Part shown: positions 7,116-13,310 of the stretch, one piece after another | Numbering within the stretch: the first letter of the stretch is position 1 | Layout of the letters: the number at the start of each line of letters is the position of its first letter | Source of the DNA: Bacillota bacterium | GTDB taxonomy: Bacteria; Bacillota; Clostridia; Peptostreptococcales; Anaerovoracaceae | Assembly (NCBI GenBank): GCA_017515765.1 | Contig: JAFWFF010000176.1 | Span: 1 to 14,047 of the forward strand | Reading direction: 5' to 3' | Length of the DNA stretch: 14,047 bases | Made by a program: the position numbers and the translations under genes | The notes under the pieces: generated by a model | What the model was told of the DNA's origin: nothing | Database searches by the model: none | Seen by the model: only the letters and a program-made list of their open reading frames with translations

Positions 7116-7927
7116 TGGAAGAGAAGAAAAGCAAACTTTCAATACTCACCAACGGCCTGATAAAAGAGAACCCGGTACTGGTACTTTTGCTCGGATGCTG
7201 CTCGGTGCTCGCCACCAGCTCTGACGGTATCAACGCCGCAGGCATGGGCCTGGCGTTCTCGGTCGTAATGATCATGTCCAACGTCGTCATCGCGGCGATC
7301 CGCAAGATCATCCCCGACAACGTCCGTATCCCTTGCTTCATCGTAGTCATCGCGGGCTTCGTAACGGTCGTACAGCTTTTGATCAAAGCTTTCGCACCGT
7401 CGCTGGACAAGTCCCTCGGACTGTTCATCCCGCTGATCGTAGTAAACTGCATCATCCTCGGAAGAGCGGAGATGTTCGCCAGCAAGAACGGCGTCTTTGA
7501 TTCCCTGCTCGACGGTATCGGAATGGGTATCGGCTACACATGCGTCCTCATGATCATGGGACTCATCAGAGAGTTCCTCTCTGCGGGCACACTGTTCACC
7601 CACCAGATCCTTCCCGAGAGCGTTCCCGGAGTCGGCATCATGAGCCTGCCTCCCGGAGGGTTCTTCACCTTCGCGATCCTGGTCGCCTGCGTGAACTACT
7701 TCACCAGGGACAAGGCCATCAAGGTCAGGGACTTCGGTGAGGAAGACGCGGCGATCATCGCAGACATGAGAGCCCAGCAGGCAGAAGCCAAGGCAAAGGC
7801 GGCAGCCGCAGCCAAGGCGAAAGCCGAAGCCGAAGCAGCCGCGAAAGCCGCCGCCGAAGCTGAAGCCGCAAAGGCCGCAGAAGCAGCCGCACCCGTCAAA
7901 GCCGAGACAGAAGTGAAAGGAGAGTAA
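7115..7927 (+). CDS. rnfE: RnfE, membrane subunit of the Rnf complex with Ala-rich tail
   Basis: RnfE (NqrD/RnfE family) pairs with RnfA; together they hold an intramembrane iron-sulfur centre. Cys29 in LGCCSVLA and Cys112 in VVNCIILGRAE sit where the family's ligands are expected, although the first motif lacks the usual CP (C-S here). Six hydrophobic helices occupy about residues 20-200, with RKIIPDNVRIPCFIVVIA and FVTVV typical of the family. After KVRDFGEEDAAI comes a tail from residue 223 to 270 composed of Ala, Lys and Glu, about half Ala, unlike normal RnfE proteins, which end near residue 200-230. The start has GGAGG nine bases upstream and overlaps the rnfG stop by one base. The tail is in frame and ends at a clean stop just before rnfA, so it is not an obvious frameshift. 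Confidence 0.96.
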   Translation: MEEKKSKLSILTNGLIKENPVLVLLLGCCSVLATSSDGINAAGMGLAFSVVMIMSNVVIAAIRKIIPDNVRIPCFIVVIAGFVTVVQLLIKAFAPSLDKSLGLFIPLIVVNCIILGRAEMFASKNGVFDSLLDGIGMGIGYTCVLMIMGLIREFLSAGTLFTHQILPESVPGVGIMSLPPGGFFTFAILVACVNYFTRDKAIKVRDFGEEDAAIIADMRAQQAEAKAKAAAAAKAKAEAEAAAKAAAEAEAAKAAEAAAPVKAETEVKGE

Positions 7928-7929
7928 TT

Positions 7930-8508
7930 ATGGGAATTGTTGCGATTATCATAAGTATGATCCTTGTCAATAACTACGTGTTCTCGCAGTTCCTCGGGAT
8001 CTGCCCCTTCCTGGGCGTTTCCAAGAAACTCGATTCCGCGGTCGGCATGGGCGGAGCGGTCATATTCGTAATGGTGCTCGCCACGGCGGTCACCTGGCCC
8101 ATCCAGCAGCTCCTGAACAAGTTTGAGATCGGCTATCTGCAGACAGTCGTATTCATCCTTGTCATCGCGGCTCTGGTACAGCTCATCGAGATGATGCTGA
8201 AGAAGTATATGAAGTCGCTGTACAACGCGCTCGGAGTATACCTTCCTCTGATCACCACGAACTGCGCGGTGCTCGGCGTATGTATCGCCAACATCGACGC
8301 GTCCTATTCGTACATCCAGTCCCTGGCGAACTCCTTCGGCGCTGCCGTCGGATTCACCCTGGCACTGATCCTCGTTGCCGGCGTCAGAAGCACCAAGCTG
8401 GTCAATCAGGACGGCGTTCCCAAAGCGTTCCGCGGTGTTCCGCTCGTACTGCTTTCGTCCGCTATCCTTTCGCTCAGCTTCATGGGCTTCTCCGGAATGT
8501 TCTCCTAG
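7930..8508 (+). CDS. rnfA: RnfA, membrane subunit of the Rnf complex
   Basis: This 192-residue protein of the NqrE/RnfA family has six membrane helices in inverted topology relative to RnfE. The two hallmark half-membrane motifs are present: GICPFLG with Cys25 and TTNCAVLG with Cys112, which with the RnfE cysteines are known to hold the intramembrane iron-sulfur centre. VNNYVFSQFLG near the N-terminus is diagnostic. The start is 2 bases after the rnfE stop, preceded by AAAGGAGAG. The stop codon TAG is part of the AGGAGGTG ribosome binding site of rnfB, so the genes are probably coupled. Confidence 0.97.
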   Translation: MGIVAIIISMILVNNYVFSQFLGICPFLGVSKKLDSAVGMGGAVIFVMVLATAVTWPIQQLLNKFEIGYLQTVVFILVIAALVQLIEMMLKKYMKSLYNALGVYLPLITTNCAVLGVCIANIDASYSYIQSLANSFGAAVGFTLALILVAGVRSTKLVNQDGVPKAFRGVPLVLLSSAILSLSFMGFSGMFS

Positions 8509-8520
8509 GAGGTGGCAGAC

Positions 8521-9366
8521 ATGAGTATAGGAATAGCAATTATTCTGGTAGTCGCCGTCGGTCTGGTCTGCGCGATCATGCTGACCATAGCCTCCAAGGT
8601 GTTCTTTGTTCCCGTCGATGAGACAGCCGCTGCCCTGAGGGAAGTGCTCCCCGGAGCGAACTGCGGCGGATGCGGGTTCGCGGGCTGCGACGACTATGCC
8701 AACACCATGGCTTCCGACCGCAGCACCCCCTGCAACAAATGCCCCGTAGGCGGAGCGTCTGTCGCTGCCAAGCTCGCCGAGATCCTCGGAGTATCCGCGG
8801 GCGACGCTGAGAAGCAGGTAGCCGTCGTAATGTGCAACGGCAGCTGCGACAACGCCAAGACGCTTCTTGAGTACAAGGGGCCCCAGACCTGCAAAGCCGC
8901 GAGCCAGCTCTTTGGAGGACTCAAGCAGTGCAAATTCGGATGCCTCGGCCTGGGCGACTGCGTCAAAGCCTGCAACTATGACGCCATCAGAGTCATAAAC
9001 GGCGTAGCCAAGGTCGACAGGAACGCCTGCGTTGCCTGCGGCATGTGCGCCAAAGCCTGCCCGAAGGGCCTCATCCGCATCGCTCCCGAGAAGAACCAGG
9101 TCGTGGTATTCTGCCACAACACGGATAAGGGGGCAGACGCCCGCAAGGCCTGCAGCGTAGGCTGCATCGGCTGCATGAAGTGCGAGAAGACCTGTAAGTT
9201 CGACGCGGTCCACGTGGAGAACAACCTGGCCTCCATCGACCCGGAGAAGTGCAAGAACTGCGGCATGTGCGCCAAGGAATGCCCGACCGGAGCCATCATC
9301 AACCTGAGAGCCCTGGCCAAGGAAAAGGAAAAACGCGCCGCTGCCAAGGAAGCTCCCGCAGCTTAA
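8521..9366 (+). CDS. rnfB: RnfB, multi-cluster ferredoxin-interacting subunit of the Rnf complex
   Basis: RnfB accepts electrons from reduced ferredoxin. In 281 residues I see one N-terminal helix (about 4-29), then the Fe-S domain NCGGCGFAGC (C48, C51, C56, with C71/C74 downstream). Two double-ferredoxin modules follow: C137/C141/C147/C151 with C170-x2-C-x2-C-x3-C180, and C215/C218/C221/C225 with C244-x2-C-x2-C-x3-C254. That implies about five [4Fe-4S] clusters, the richer clostridial form rather than the shorter proteobacterial one. The C-terminus is Lys/Glu/Ala-rich. The start at 8521 has AGGAGGTG six bases before it; a GTG at 8512 lies inside that site and is rejected. Last gene of the operon; a weak terminator follows at 9408. 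Confidence 0.97.
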   Translation: MSIGIAIILVVAVGLVCAIMLTIASKVFFVPVDETAAALREVLPGANCGGCGFAGCDDYANTMASDRSTPCNKCPVGGASVAAKLAEILGVSAGDAEKQVAVVMCNGSCDNAKTLLEYKGPQTCKAASQLFGGLKQCKFGCLGLGDCVKACNYDAIRVINGVAKVDRNACVACGMCAKACPKGLIRIAPEKNQVVVFCHNTDKGADARKACSVGCIGCMKCEKTCKFDAVHVENNLASIDPEKCKNCGMCAKECPTGAIINLRALAKEKEKRAAAKEAPAA

Positions 9367-9407
9367 CCTCAAGGCACCACTCTGAAGAAACCATTTGATA
9401 AATGAGG

Positions 9408-9437
9408 AAGACCGCGGGCCCGCGCCTGCGGTCTTTT
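9408..9437 (+). terminator. Terminator at the end of the rnf operon (weak)
   Basis: AAGACCGC (9408-9415) pairs with GCGGTCTT (9428-9435) around a G+C-rich 12-base loop and is followed by a short T run (TTTT overall). The short T tract suggests partial read-through into the thioesterase that starts at 9459. Confidence 0.65.
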
Positions 9438-9458
9438 GCAAACGATCAGGAGAACCCC

Positions 9459-9959
9459 ATGAGTGAGATAAAGATAATCGACAAAGCCATACCCGCGATG
9501 GATCCGGAGGAGAAGATAGCCATCGTCAACGCGCGCCTCGCGCAGGATGAGGAAGGCGACCGCTTCAATTCCATCCTCGGCCTGCGCCTCGCAGAGATCT
9601 CCGAGGAAGGCAAGGATCCGAAATTCACCTATAAGTTCGAGCTCGACCCGATAAAGATGAATCTCTACGGAGGGCTCCACGGCGGTCTGGTATGCGGGGA
9701 GTTCGACGTCGCAATGGGGTTCGCGGTCTTTGTCTACTCCGGCAAGAAGACCTCCACAGCCAGCCTGACCGTGGACTTCCTGCGCGCGGGGAACGGCAAG
9801 CACTATATCATAACTGTCGAGCTGGACCACCGCGGCCGGAGGCTCTTCCATGCCACCGCCAAACTCTACGACACCGACAACGACGAGCTCTGCGCGACGA
9901 GCGTCGGGACCTTCAGCGTCATAGAAGACAACAACTGGGCAAAGAACTACGTGAAATAA
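9459..9959 (+). CDS. PaaI-type hotdog thioesterase (copy 2)
   Basis: This 166-residue hotdog thioesterase is paralogous to the one at 2460-2939. It keeps LHGGLVCGEFDVAMG with His74 and Asp83 (nine apart, as in copy 1), then TVDFLRAGNGKHYIITVEL and ATAKLYDTDNDELCATSVGTFSV, close to copy 1. The start at 9459 is preceded by CAGGAGAA at normal spacing; upstream in-frame codons fall inside the terminator and are rejected. It probably acts on a CoA thioester in the cytoplasm; substrate unknown. It could be reached by rnf read-through, since no clear promoter is visible in the 21 bases between terminator and start. A strong terminator follows at 10031. Confidence 0.85.
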   Translation: MSEIKIIDKAIPAMDPEEKIAIVNARLAQDEEGDRFNSILGLRLAEISEEGKDPKFTYKFELDPIKMNLYGGLHGGLVCGEFDVAMGFAVFVYSGKKTSTASLTVDFLRAGNGKHYIITVELDHRGRRLFHATAKLYDTDNDELCATSVGTFSVIEDNNWAKNYVK

Positions 9960-9968
9960 CACTGCATT

Positions 9969-10018
9969 GCGCACCCCAGCGCACCACAGCGCGGCAAAGC
10001 GCAACAAAGCGCAACACC
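9969..10018. repeat. Five tandem copies of a 10-bp repeat
   Basis: Five consecutive decamers begin with GCGC at 9969, 9979, 9989, 9999 and 10009. Consensus is GCGCAMCAMA; units 1, 2, 4 and 5 start GCGCA and unit 3 starts GCGCG. The array begins 9 bases after the thioesterase stop and ends just before the terminator. Confidence 0.85.
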
Positions 10019-10030
10019 AAACAGCGCCCC

Positions 10031-10073
10031 AAACGGGCTGTCCGGTCGCAGAGTTCCGGACAGCCCGTTTTTT
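10031..10073 (+). terminator. Strong intrinsic terminator after thioesterase copy 2
   Basis: The 15-base arms 10031-10045 (AAACGGGCTGTCCGG) and 10056-10070 are perfectly complementary around a 10-base loop, and the T run extends to 10073. The A run at the left arm means a - strand transcript could also stop here. Confidence 0.93.
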
Positions 10074-10080
10074 ATTGGTA

Positions 10081-10176
10081 TTTCCGCACGCTTTTATTGG
10101 AGAAGCAAATAATTTCGGCTTCTCCAACAGCCCGCGGCTTTTTTTCTGCGCTTCTCCAATAAAACCGCGGCGGAAA
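10081..10176. repeat. 96-bp inverted-repeat element, possible REP/MITE-like sequence
   Basis: TTTTATTGGAGAAGC (10092-10106) is the exact reverse complement of 10150-10164. Outside these arms TTTCCGC (10081-10087) pairs with GCGGAAA (10170-10176), so the near-perfect inverted repeat spans the whole element. A third half-site GCTTCTCCAA at 10118-10127 can pair with the left arm instead, giving two mutually exclusive hairpins. Between them lies a small AGCC/GGCT stem followed by seven T. No transposase and no evident target duplication were seen. Confidence 0.75.
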
Positions 10177-10185
10177 CAACACAAT

Positions 10186-10219
10186 AAAGCATCCCCTCGT
10201 TTGATGCGGGGATGCTTTT
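10186..10219. terminator. Hairpin with terminator-like features
   Basis: AAAGCATCCCC (10186-10196) and GGGGATGCTTT (10208-10218) form an 11-bp perfect stem with an 11-base loop, followed by a short T/A-rich stretch on either strand. It could be a weak bidirectional terminator or a structural part of the repeat region. No gene obviously needs it. Confidence 0.5.
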
Positions 10220-10228
10220 ATATCAATT

Positions 10229-10306
10229 CGCAGTGTGATAAGCCGTCTTTTTGCCGAGAAACATTGTGATTCGCCGTTTTTCGGCAAATCTCCATGCGGA
10301 ATGAGC
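10229..10306. repeat. 78-bp direct repeat, copy A
   Basis: Identical base for base to 10322-10399, with a 93-base offset and a 15-base unrelated linker between copies. Inside, the 16-mer CAKTGTGATWMGCCGT occurs at 10231 and again 31 bases later at 10262 (13 of 16 identical). TTTGCCGA (10250-10257) and TCGGCAAA (10281-10288) are inverted repeats and can form a hairpin. Confidence 0.97.
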
Positions 10307-10321
10307 TCCGGCGGCCGCAAA

Positions 10322-10399
10322 CGCAGTGTGATAAGCCGTCTTTTTGCCGAGAAACATTGTGATTCGCCGTTTTTCGGCAAATCTCCATGCGGAATGAGC
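10322..10399. repeat. 78-bp direct repeat, copy B
   Basis: Exact second copy of 10229-10306. The 16-mer recurs at 10324 and 10355. With copy A the four 16-mers lie on a 31-bp grid (0, 31, 93, 124). Flanks of the two copies are unrelated, so the repeat edges are sharp. Confidence 0.97.
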
Positions 10400-10450
10400 G
10401 CATGGACACCGCCAGCCCACCGCGGGACCCACCGCCTGCGGCCGATAACA

Positions 10451-10481
10451 AAATAAAAAGCGATGCCGCGCGGGCATCGCT
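10451..10481 (-). terminator. Intrinsic terminator of the aminopeptidase operon
   Basis: On the - strand, AGCGATGCC and GGCATCGCT form a 9-bp stem with a 5-base loop (arms 10473-10481 and 10459-10467), followed by TTTTTATTTT. It lies 53 bases after the aminopeptidase stop codon and is well placed to end the leftward transcript. Confidence 0.87.
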
Positions 10482-10533
10482 GAATAATTGAGGTGTGCCG
10501 GCACTGCAGGCGCTCCTGCAACCGCCGCGGCAG

Positions 10534-12369
10534 TTACAGCGGGCTGCATTCCTGCCTGAGCCAGCTTGCTCTCCAGTCGTCGAGGTAGGGGCTGATGGTC
10601 TCATAGACGCGCTGGTGATAGGCGTTAAGCCATTCGAGTTCTTCGGGGGTGAGGCGCTCTTTTATTATAGCGTCGCGCTCGTAGGGGCAGAGGGTCAGCA
10701 TCTCGAAGCCGTAGTCGTTCCCGGTCGCGGCGCGCTCTTCGTCGCTGAGCTTGACGCAGAGGAGCTCGCCCTCGATGCGGACACCGAACTCGCCTTCGAG
10801 GTAGACGCCCGGCTCGTCGGTGGTGATCATGCCCGGGGTGATCGGGTGGCCGCCGCGAAGCGGGCTGATATTGTTCGGCCCTTCGTGGACGCTGAGGACG
10901 TGGCCGACGCCGTGGCCCGTGCCGTGGTTGTAGTCGAGGCCGATGGCTTTGATCGGGGCGCGGGCGATCTTGTCGAGGTCGATGCCTGTCGTACCGTCCG
11001 GGAATTTAGCCATCGCGAGGTCGATATGGCCCTTCAGAACGGCGGTATAGCACTCTTTCATCTTGTCGGTGAGTGCGCCGAGCGCGATGGTGCGGGTGAT
11101 GTCGGTCGTGCCGCTGATGTACTGCCCGCCCGAGTCGACCAGCAGCAGGCCTTCATCCGCCATCTGCCTGTCAGACTCCGGGGTCACGCTGTAGTGGATG
11201 ATCGCGCCGTTCTCCATGTATCCGGGGATCGTCTCGAAAGAGTCTTCGATATAGCCTTCCTTGGCCTTGCGGTGTTCGGTAAGGCGGCCTGAGGCGTAGC
11301 TCTCGGTGACGTTGATCTCGTGGCTGTATTCATAGAAACTTCCGAAGCGCTCGAGCTTCGTCTCGAAGAGGAACTCGGCCATCGCGCGGCCGTCTTTGAT
11401 GTGGGCGTTCCTGGTGGCTGCGATCTCAGCGGGGTTTTTGATTGCCTTCAGCTCGGTCGCGGGAGAGAGGGCATCGATCAGCTCCACGCCTTCCGGAACG
11501 GTCTTCAGGAGCGAGTAGGAGAGGCTGTTCCTGTCAGCGAGCAAAGCGGCCCCGGCCGGCAGTTCCGCGACGTCCTTCCACACATCAAAATAGTCGTGAT
11601 AGGTCACGCCCTTCGAATAGACAGTTGCGGACTTAGGCATATCGGAAGCGGCCTTCGCGATGAGTTCATCCGCCCCGGTCCCGGGGAATACGTAGAGCCT
11701 GGACTCCTTGGGGGTTATCAGGGTGAAGGAGAAGAACACGGGAGTGTAGGCCACGTCGAAGCCCCTGAGGTTGTACAGCCAGGCGTTCTCCTCGAGGCCG
11801 GTTATGAGATGATACGCGGCGCCGCGCTCTTTCATCCTGTCACGGACCTGGCGTATCTTGACGGTAAAGGGATAGCCGGCCGACTCGGGCGGAAGAGCCC
11901 AGACCTCTTTGCCGGTAAGCGCAGGCCTGTCCTGCCAGATGCCGTCCGCGGGGTCTTTGTCGAAGATCACTGACGCGCCTGCTTCTTCGGCGGCCCCGGC
12001 GTAGGCTTCTCCGGCCGCGGCGGACACGACCCTTCCGTCGAACTCCAGCACCATGCCGGGCCTGAGATATGACGCGAGCCATTCGGTGACCGTCGGGACG
12101 CCGGGCTCAGCCATCTTCATGAGGTCGATCCCGGTACCTTCGAGCTGCATCGACGCCTGGAGGAAGTATCTCCCGTCAGTCCAGAGGCCAGCCCAGTCCT
12201 TCGCGACGACCAGGGTGCCTGCGGATCCGGTGAAGCCGGAAATGTATTTCCGCGTCTTGAAATAGTCGTTTATGTACTCCGACCCGTGAAAGTCGCCTGT
12301 TGGGATGATCACGACGTCCCACGACTCGGCTGCCATCTTTTCCCTAAGCGCGGAAAGTTCTTTTCTCAT
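10534..12369 (-). CDS. Aminopeptidase P, M24B family (Xaa-Pro aminopeptidase), three-domain form
   Basis: This 611-residue dinuclear metallopeptidase removes an N-terminal residue preceding proline, in the cytoplasm. It has two creatinase-like N-terminal domains (about 1-160 and 160-315), a pita-bread catalytic domain and the short M24-C domain ending in WRASWLRQ. All five metal ligands are visible: Asp412 (VDSGGQY), Asp423 (TTDITRT), His486 (GTGHGVGH), Glu519 (TDEPGVY) and Glu533 (RIEGEL). His392 in IIHYS matches the catalytic His. Length and ligand spacing match the long eukaryote-like APP1 type rather than the shorter E. coli PepP. The start at 12369 has AAAGGAG nine bases upstream; the frame extends to a TTG at 12393, which lacks a ribosome binding site. 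It follows the Gx gene after 34 bases and probably shares its transcript. Confidence 0.95.
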   Translation of the reverse strand: MRKELSALREKMAAESWDVVIIPTGDFHGSEYINDYFKTRKYISGFTGSAGTLVVAKDWAGLWTDGRYFLQASMQLEGTGIDLMKMAEPGVPTVTEWLASYLRPGMVLEFDGRVVSAAAGEAYAGAAEEAGASVIFDKDPADGIWQDRPALTGKEVWALPPESAGYPFTVKIRQVRDRMKERGAAYHLITGLEENAWLYNLRGFDVAYTPVFFSFTLITPKESRLYVFPGTGADELIAKAASDMPKSATVYSKGVTYHDYFDVWKDVAELPAGAALLADRNSLSYSLLKTVPEGVELIDALSPATELKAIKNPAEIAATRNAHIKDGRAMAEFLFETKLERFGSFYEYSHEINVTESYASGRLTEHRKAKEGYIEDSFETIPGYMENGAIIHYSVTPESDRQMADEGLLLVDSGGQYISGTTDITRTIALGALTDKMKECYTAVLKGHIDLAMAKFPDGTTGIDLDKIARAPIKAIGLDYNHGTGHGVGHVLSVHEGPNNISPLRGGHPITPGMITTDEPGVYLEGEFGVRIEGELLCVKLSDEERAATGNDYGFEMLTLCPYERDAIIKERLTPEELEWLNAYHQRVYETISPYLDDWRASWLRQECSPL

Positions 12370-12403
12370 AACAGATTCTCCTTTAATGACCAATGAACAA
12401 ATA

Positions 12404-12955
12404 CTATAACTTGACGTTCGGCTTGAGCGGAAGCGCTTTGCCGGCGTAGAATGCCAGGATGCCTACGATGATCCCGCTGACGATGCCGGAGATCATGAGC
12501 ACCGGAAGGTAGGTGAACATGCGGATGTCTGATACCAGGAGCGAAGCGACGAGCAGCTGCCCGACATTGTGAGCGACGCCGCCCGCCATGCTGACGCCTG
12601 CCATGCTGAAGAGCCCCGTCCGCTTAAGCAGCCACATGACGCAGATCGAAAGCAGGGCCCCGGCCATGGAGTATATGATCCCGAAGGCGCCTGAAAACAG
12701 CAGCCCGCTCACCAGGATGCGTATCACGTTGATCGACAGCGCGTAGCGGAAGTCCAGATAGTAGAGCGCGATAACTATCACCAGATTGGCGATCCCGGGT
12801 TTGACGCCGGGAATCCCGACAGGCAGGGGGATCAGGGTCTCCAGATATGAGAAGATCAAAGCCAGCGTGGCCAGAAGGGCAGCGACGGCAAGTCTCTGTG
12901 TCCTGCTTCCGCGGGCAGGACCGTCGGCGGGACGGCCTTTGTCAGATGACCGCAT
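12404..12955 (-). CDS. Gx transporter family / heptaprenyl diphosphate synthase component I-like membrane protein
   Basis: This 183-residue protein has about five to six membrane helices after a polar N-terminus rich in Arg/Gly. Motifs typical of the family (Hpre_diP_synt_I, now often called Gx transporter) are PVGIPGVKPGIANLVIVIAL and GGVAHNVGQLLVASLL. The family resembles small S-component transporters; I recall the Listeria EetB protein belonging to it, which I cannot check here. The start at 12955 (ATG) follows GGAAGGCGGTG; a GTG at 12964 is possible but sits within that site. It overlaps the end of the NusG-II gene by 14 bases, implying translational coupling. Exact substrate unknown; the old 'heptaprenyl synthase' name should not be taken as a proven activity. 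Confidence 0.88.
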   Translation of the reverse strand: MRSSDKGRPADGPARGSRTQRLAVAALLATLALIFSYLETLIPLPVGIPGVKPGIANLVIVIALYYLDFRYALSINVIRILVSGLLFSGAFGIIYSMAGALLSICVMWLLKRTGLFSMAGVSMAGGVAHNVGQLLVASLLVSDIRMFTYLPVLMISGIVSGIIVGILAFYAGKALPLKPNVKL

Positions 12956-13310
12956 CGTAGTCACCGCCTTCCGATTCTATGCGCACTACCACCCGGTTGG
13001 GCAGGCAGACTATCGTCTCGTTGTCCTTGCTGATCGCGCCGTGCCTCACGCAGATCTGGTTATGGCAGGAGGCTTCGGTCATTTGCACTTGGCCGTCATT
13101 TATGGTAATCTTGTTGATGTGGCCGGCGTTTTCTATTATGATCTCACGGTCCTCCGAAAGAGGGTAGGTGCCGTAGATCTCGCCGCCGCAGGTGACGACC
13201 GCTTTGTCTCCGGCGGAGCCGGAACGGAACGCAAAGACCGCCGAGCAGGCGCACAGCACAAGGAGTATCGCAAGAAGTATGATATCGGCTTTTCGTATGA
13301 TTCGGGACAT
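12942..13310 (-). CDS. NusG domain II-containing exported/membrane-anchored protein
   Basis: This 122-residue protein has one N-terminal hydrophobic segment (about 9-27, ILLAILLVLCACSAVFAF) and a single extracytosolic NusG-domain-II fold. The family signature is clear: GTYPLSEDREIIIEN, HINKITINDGQVQMTEASC, then C-x4-C (ASCHNQICVRHG) and ETIVCLPNRVVVRI. It is unrelated in role to the transcription factor NusG despite the domain name. The Listeria EetA protein has, as I recall, the same domain. The start at 13310 is chosen from the short charged n-region before the helix; the frame stays open to 13424, but the extra 38 residues look non-native and run antiparallel to ApbE codons. The ribosome binding site is weak. 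It leads the leftward set NusG-II, Gx and aminopeptidase. Confidence 0.87.
   Translation of the reverse strand: MSRIIRKADIILLAILLVLCACSAVFAFRSGSAGDKAVVTCGGEIYGTYPLSEDREIIIENAGHINKITINDGQVQMTEASCHNQICVRHGAISKDNETIVCLPNRVVVRIESEGGDYDAVI

Larger units (their letters stand above)
9960..10533. other. 574-bp gene-free, repeat-rich intergenic region
   Basis: There is no credible coding sequence between the stop of thioesterase copy 2 and the stop of the aminopeptidase gene. In order it holds the decamer array, a strong + strand terminator, the 96-bp inverted-repeat element, an 11-bp-stem hairpin, two 78-bp direct repeats and the - strand terminator. The open frames that cross it run through terminators and exist only because the 93-base repeat offset is a multiple of three. 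10400-10450 and 10482-10533 show nothing recognisable. Confidence 0.8.

Noticed and set aside
7781..7927. Frameshift artefact creating the RnfE tail
   Set aside because: The frame is continuous with the RnfE core, codon use is coherent (GCN/AAG/GAA with in-frame pattern), and it ends right before the rnfA ribosome binding spacing.
7696..9441. 581-residue minus-strand open frame
   Set aside because: Antisense to rnfE, rnfA and rnfB, which have unmistakable family motifs; its composition reflects the reverse complement of G+C-rich codons.
10231..10370. CRP-type operator because of repeated TGTGA
   Set aside because: The matching inverted half TCACA at the right distance is absent; TGTGAT is just part of the 31-bp unit.
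10229..10399. CRISPR array
   Set aside because: Only two long repeats (78 bp) with one 15-bp linker; the internal 16-mers are degenerate and there are no spacer-like unique segments or cas genes.
10072..10604. Minus-strand open frames of 108-149 residues with a 31-residue internal repeat
   Set aside because: They run through terminators and the aminopeptidase end, exist in more than one frame, and repeat only because 93 is divisible by three. No ribosome binding site or recognisable domain.
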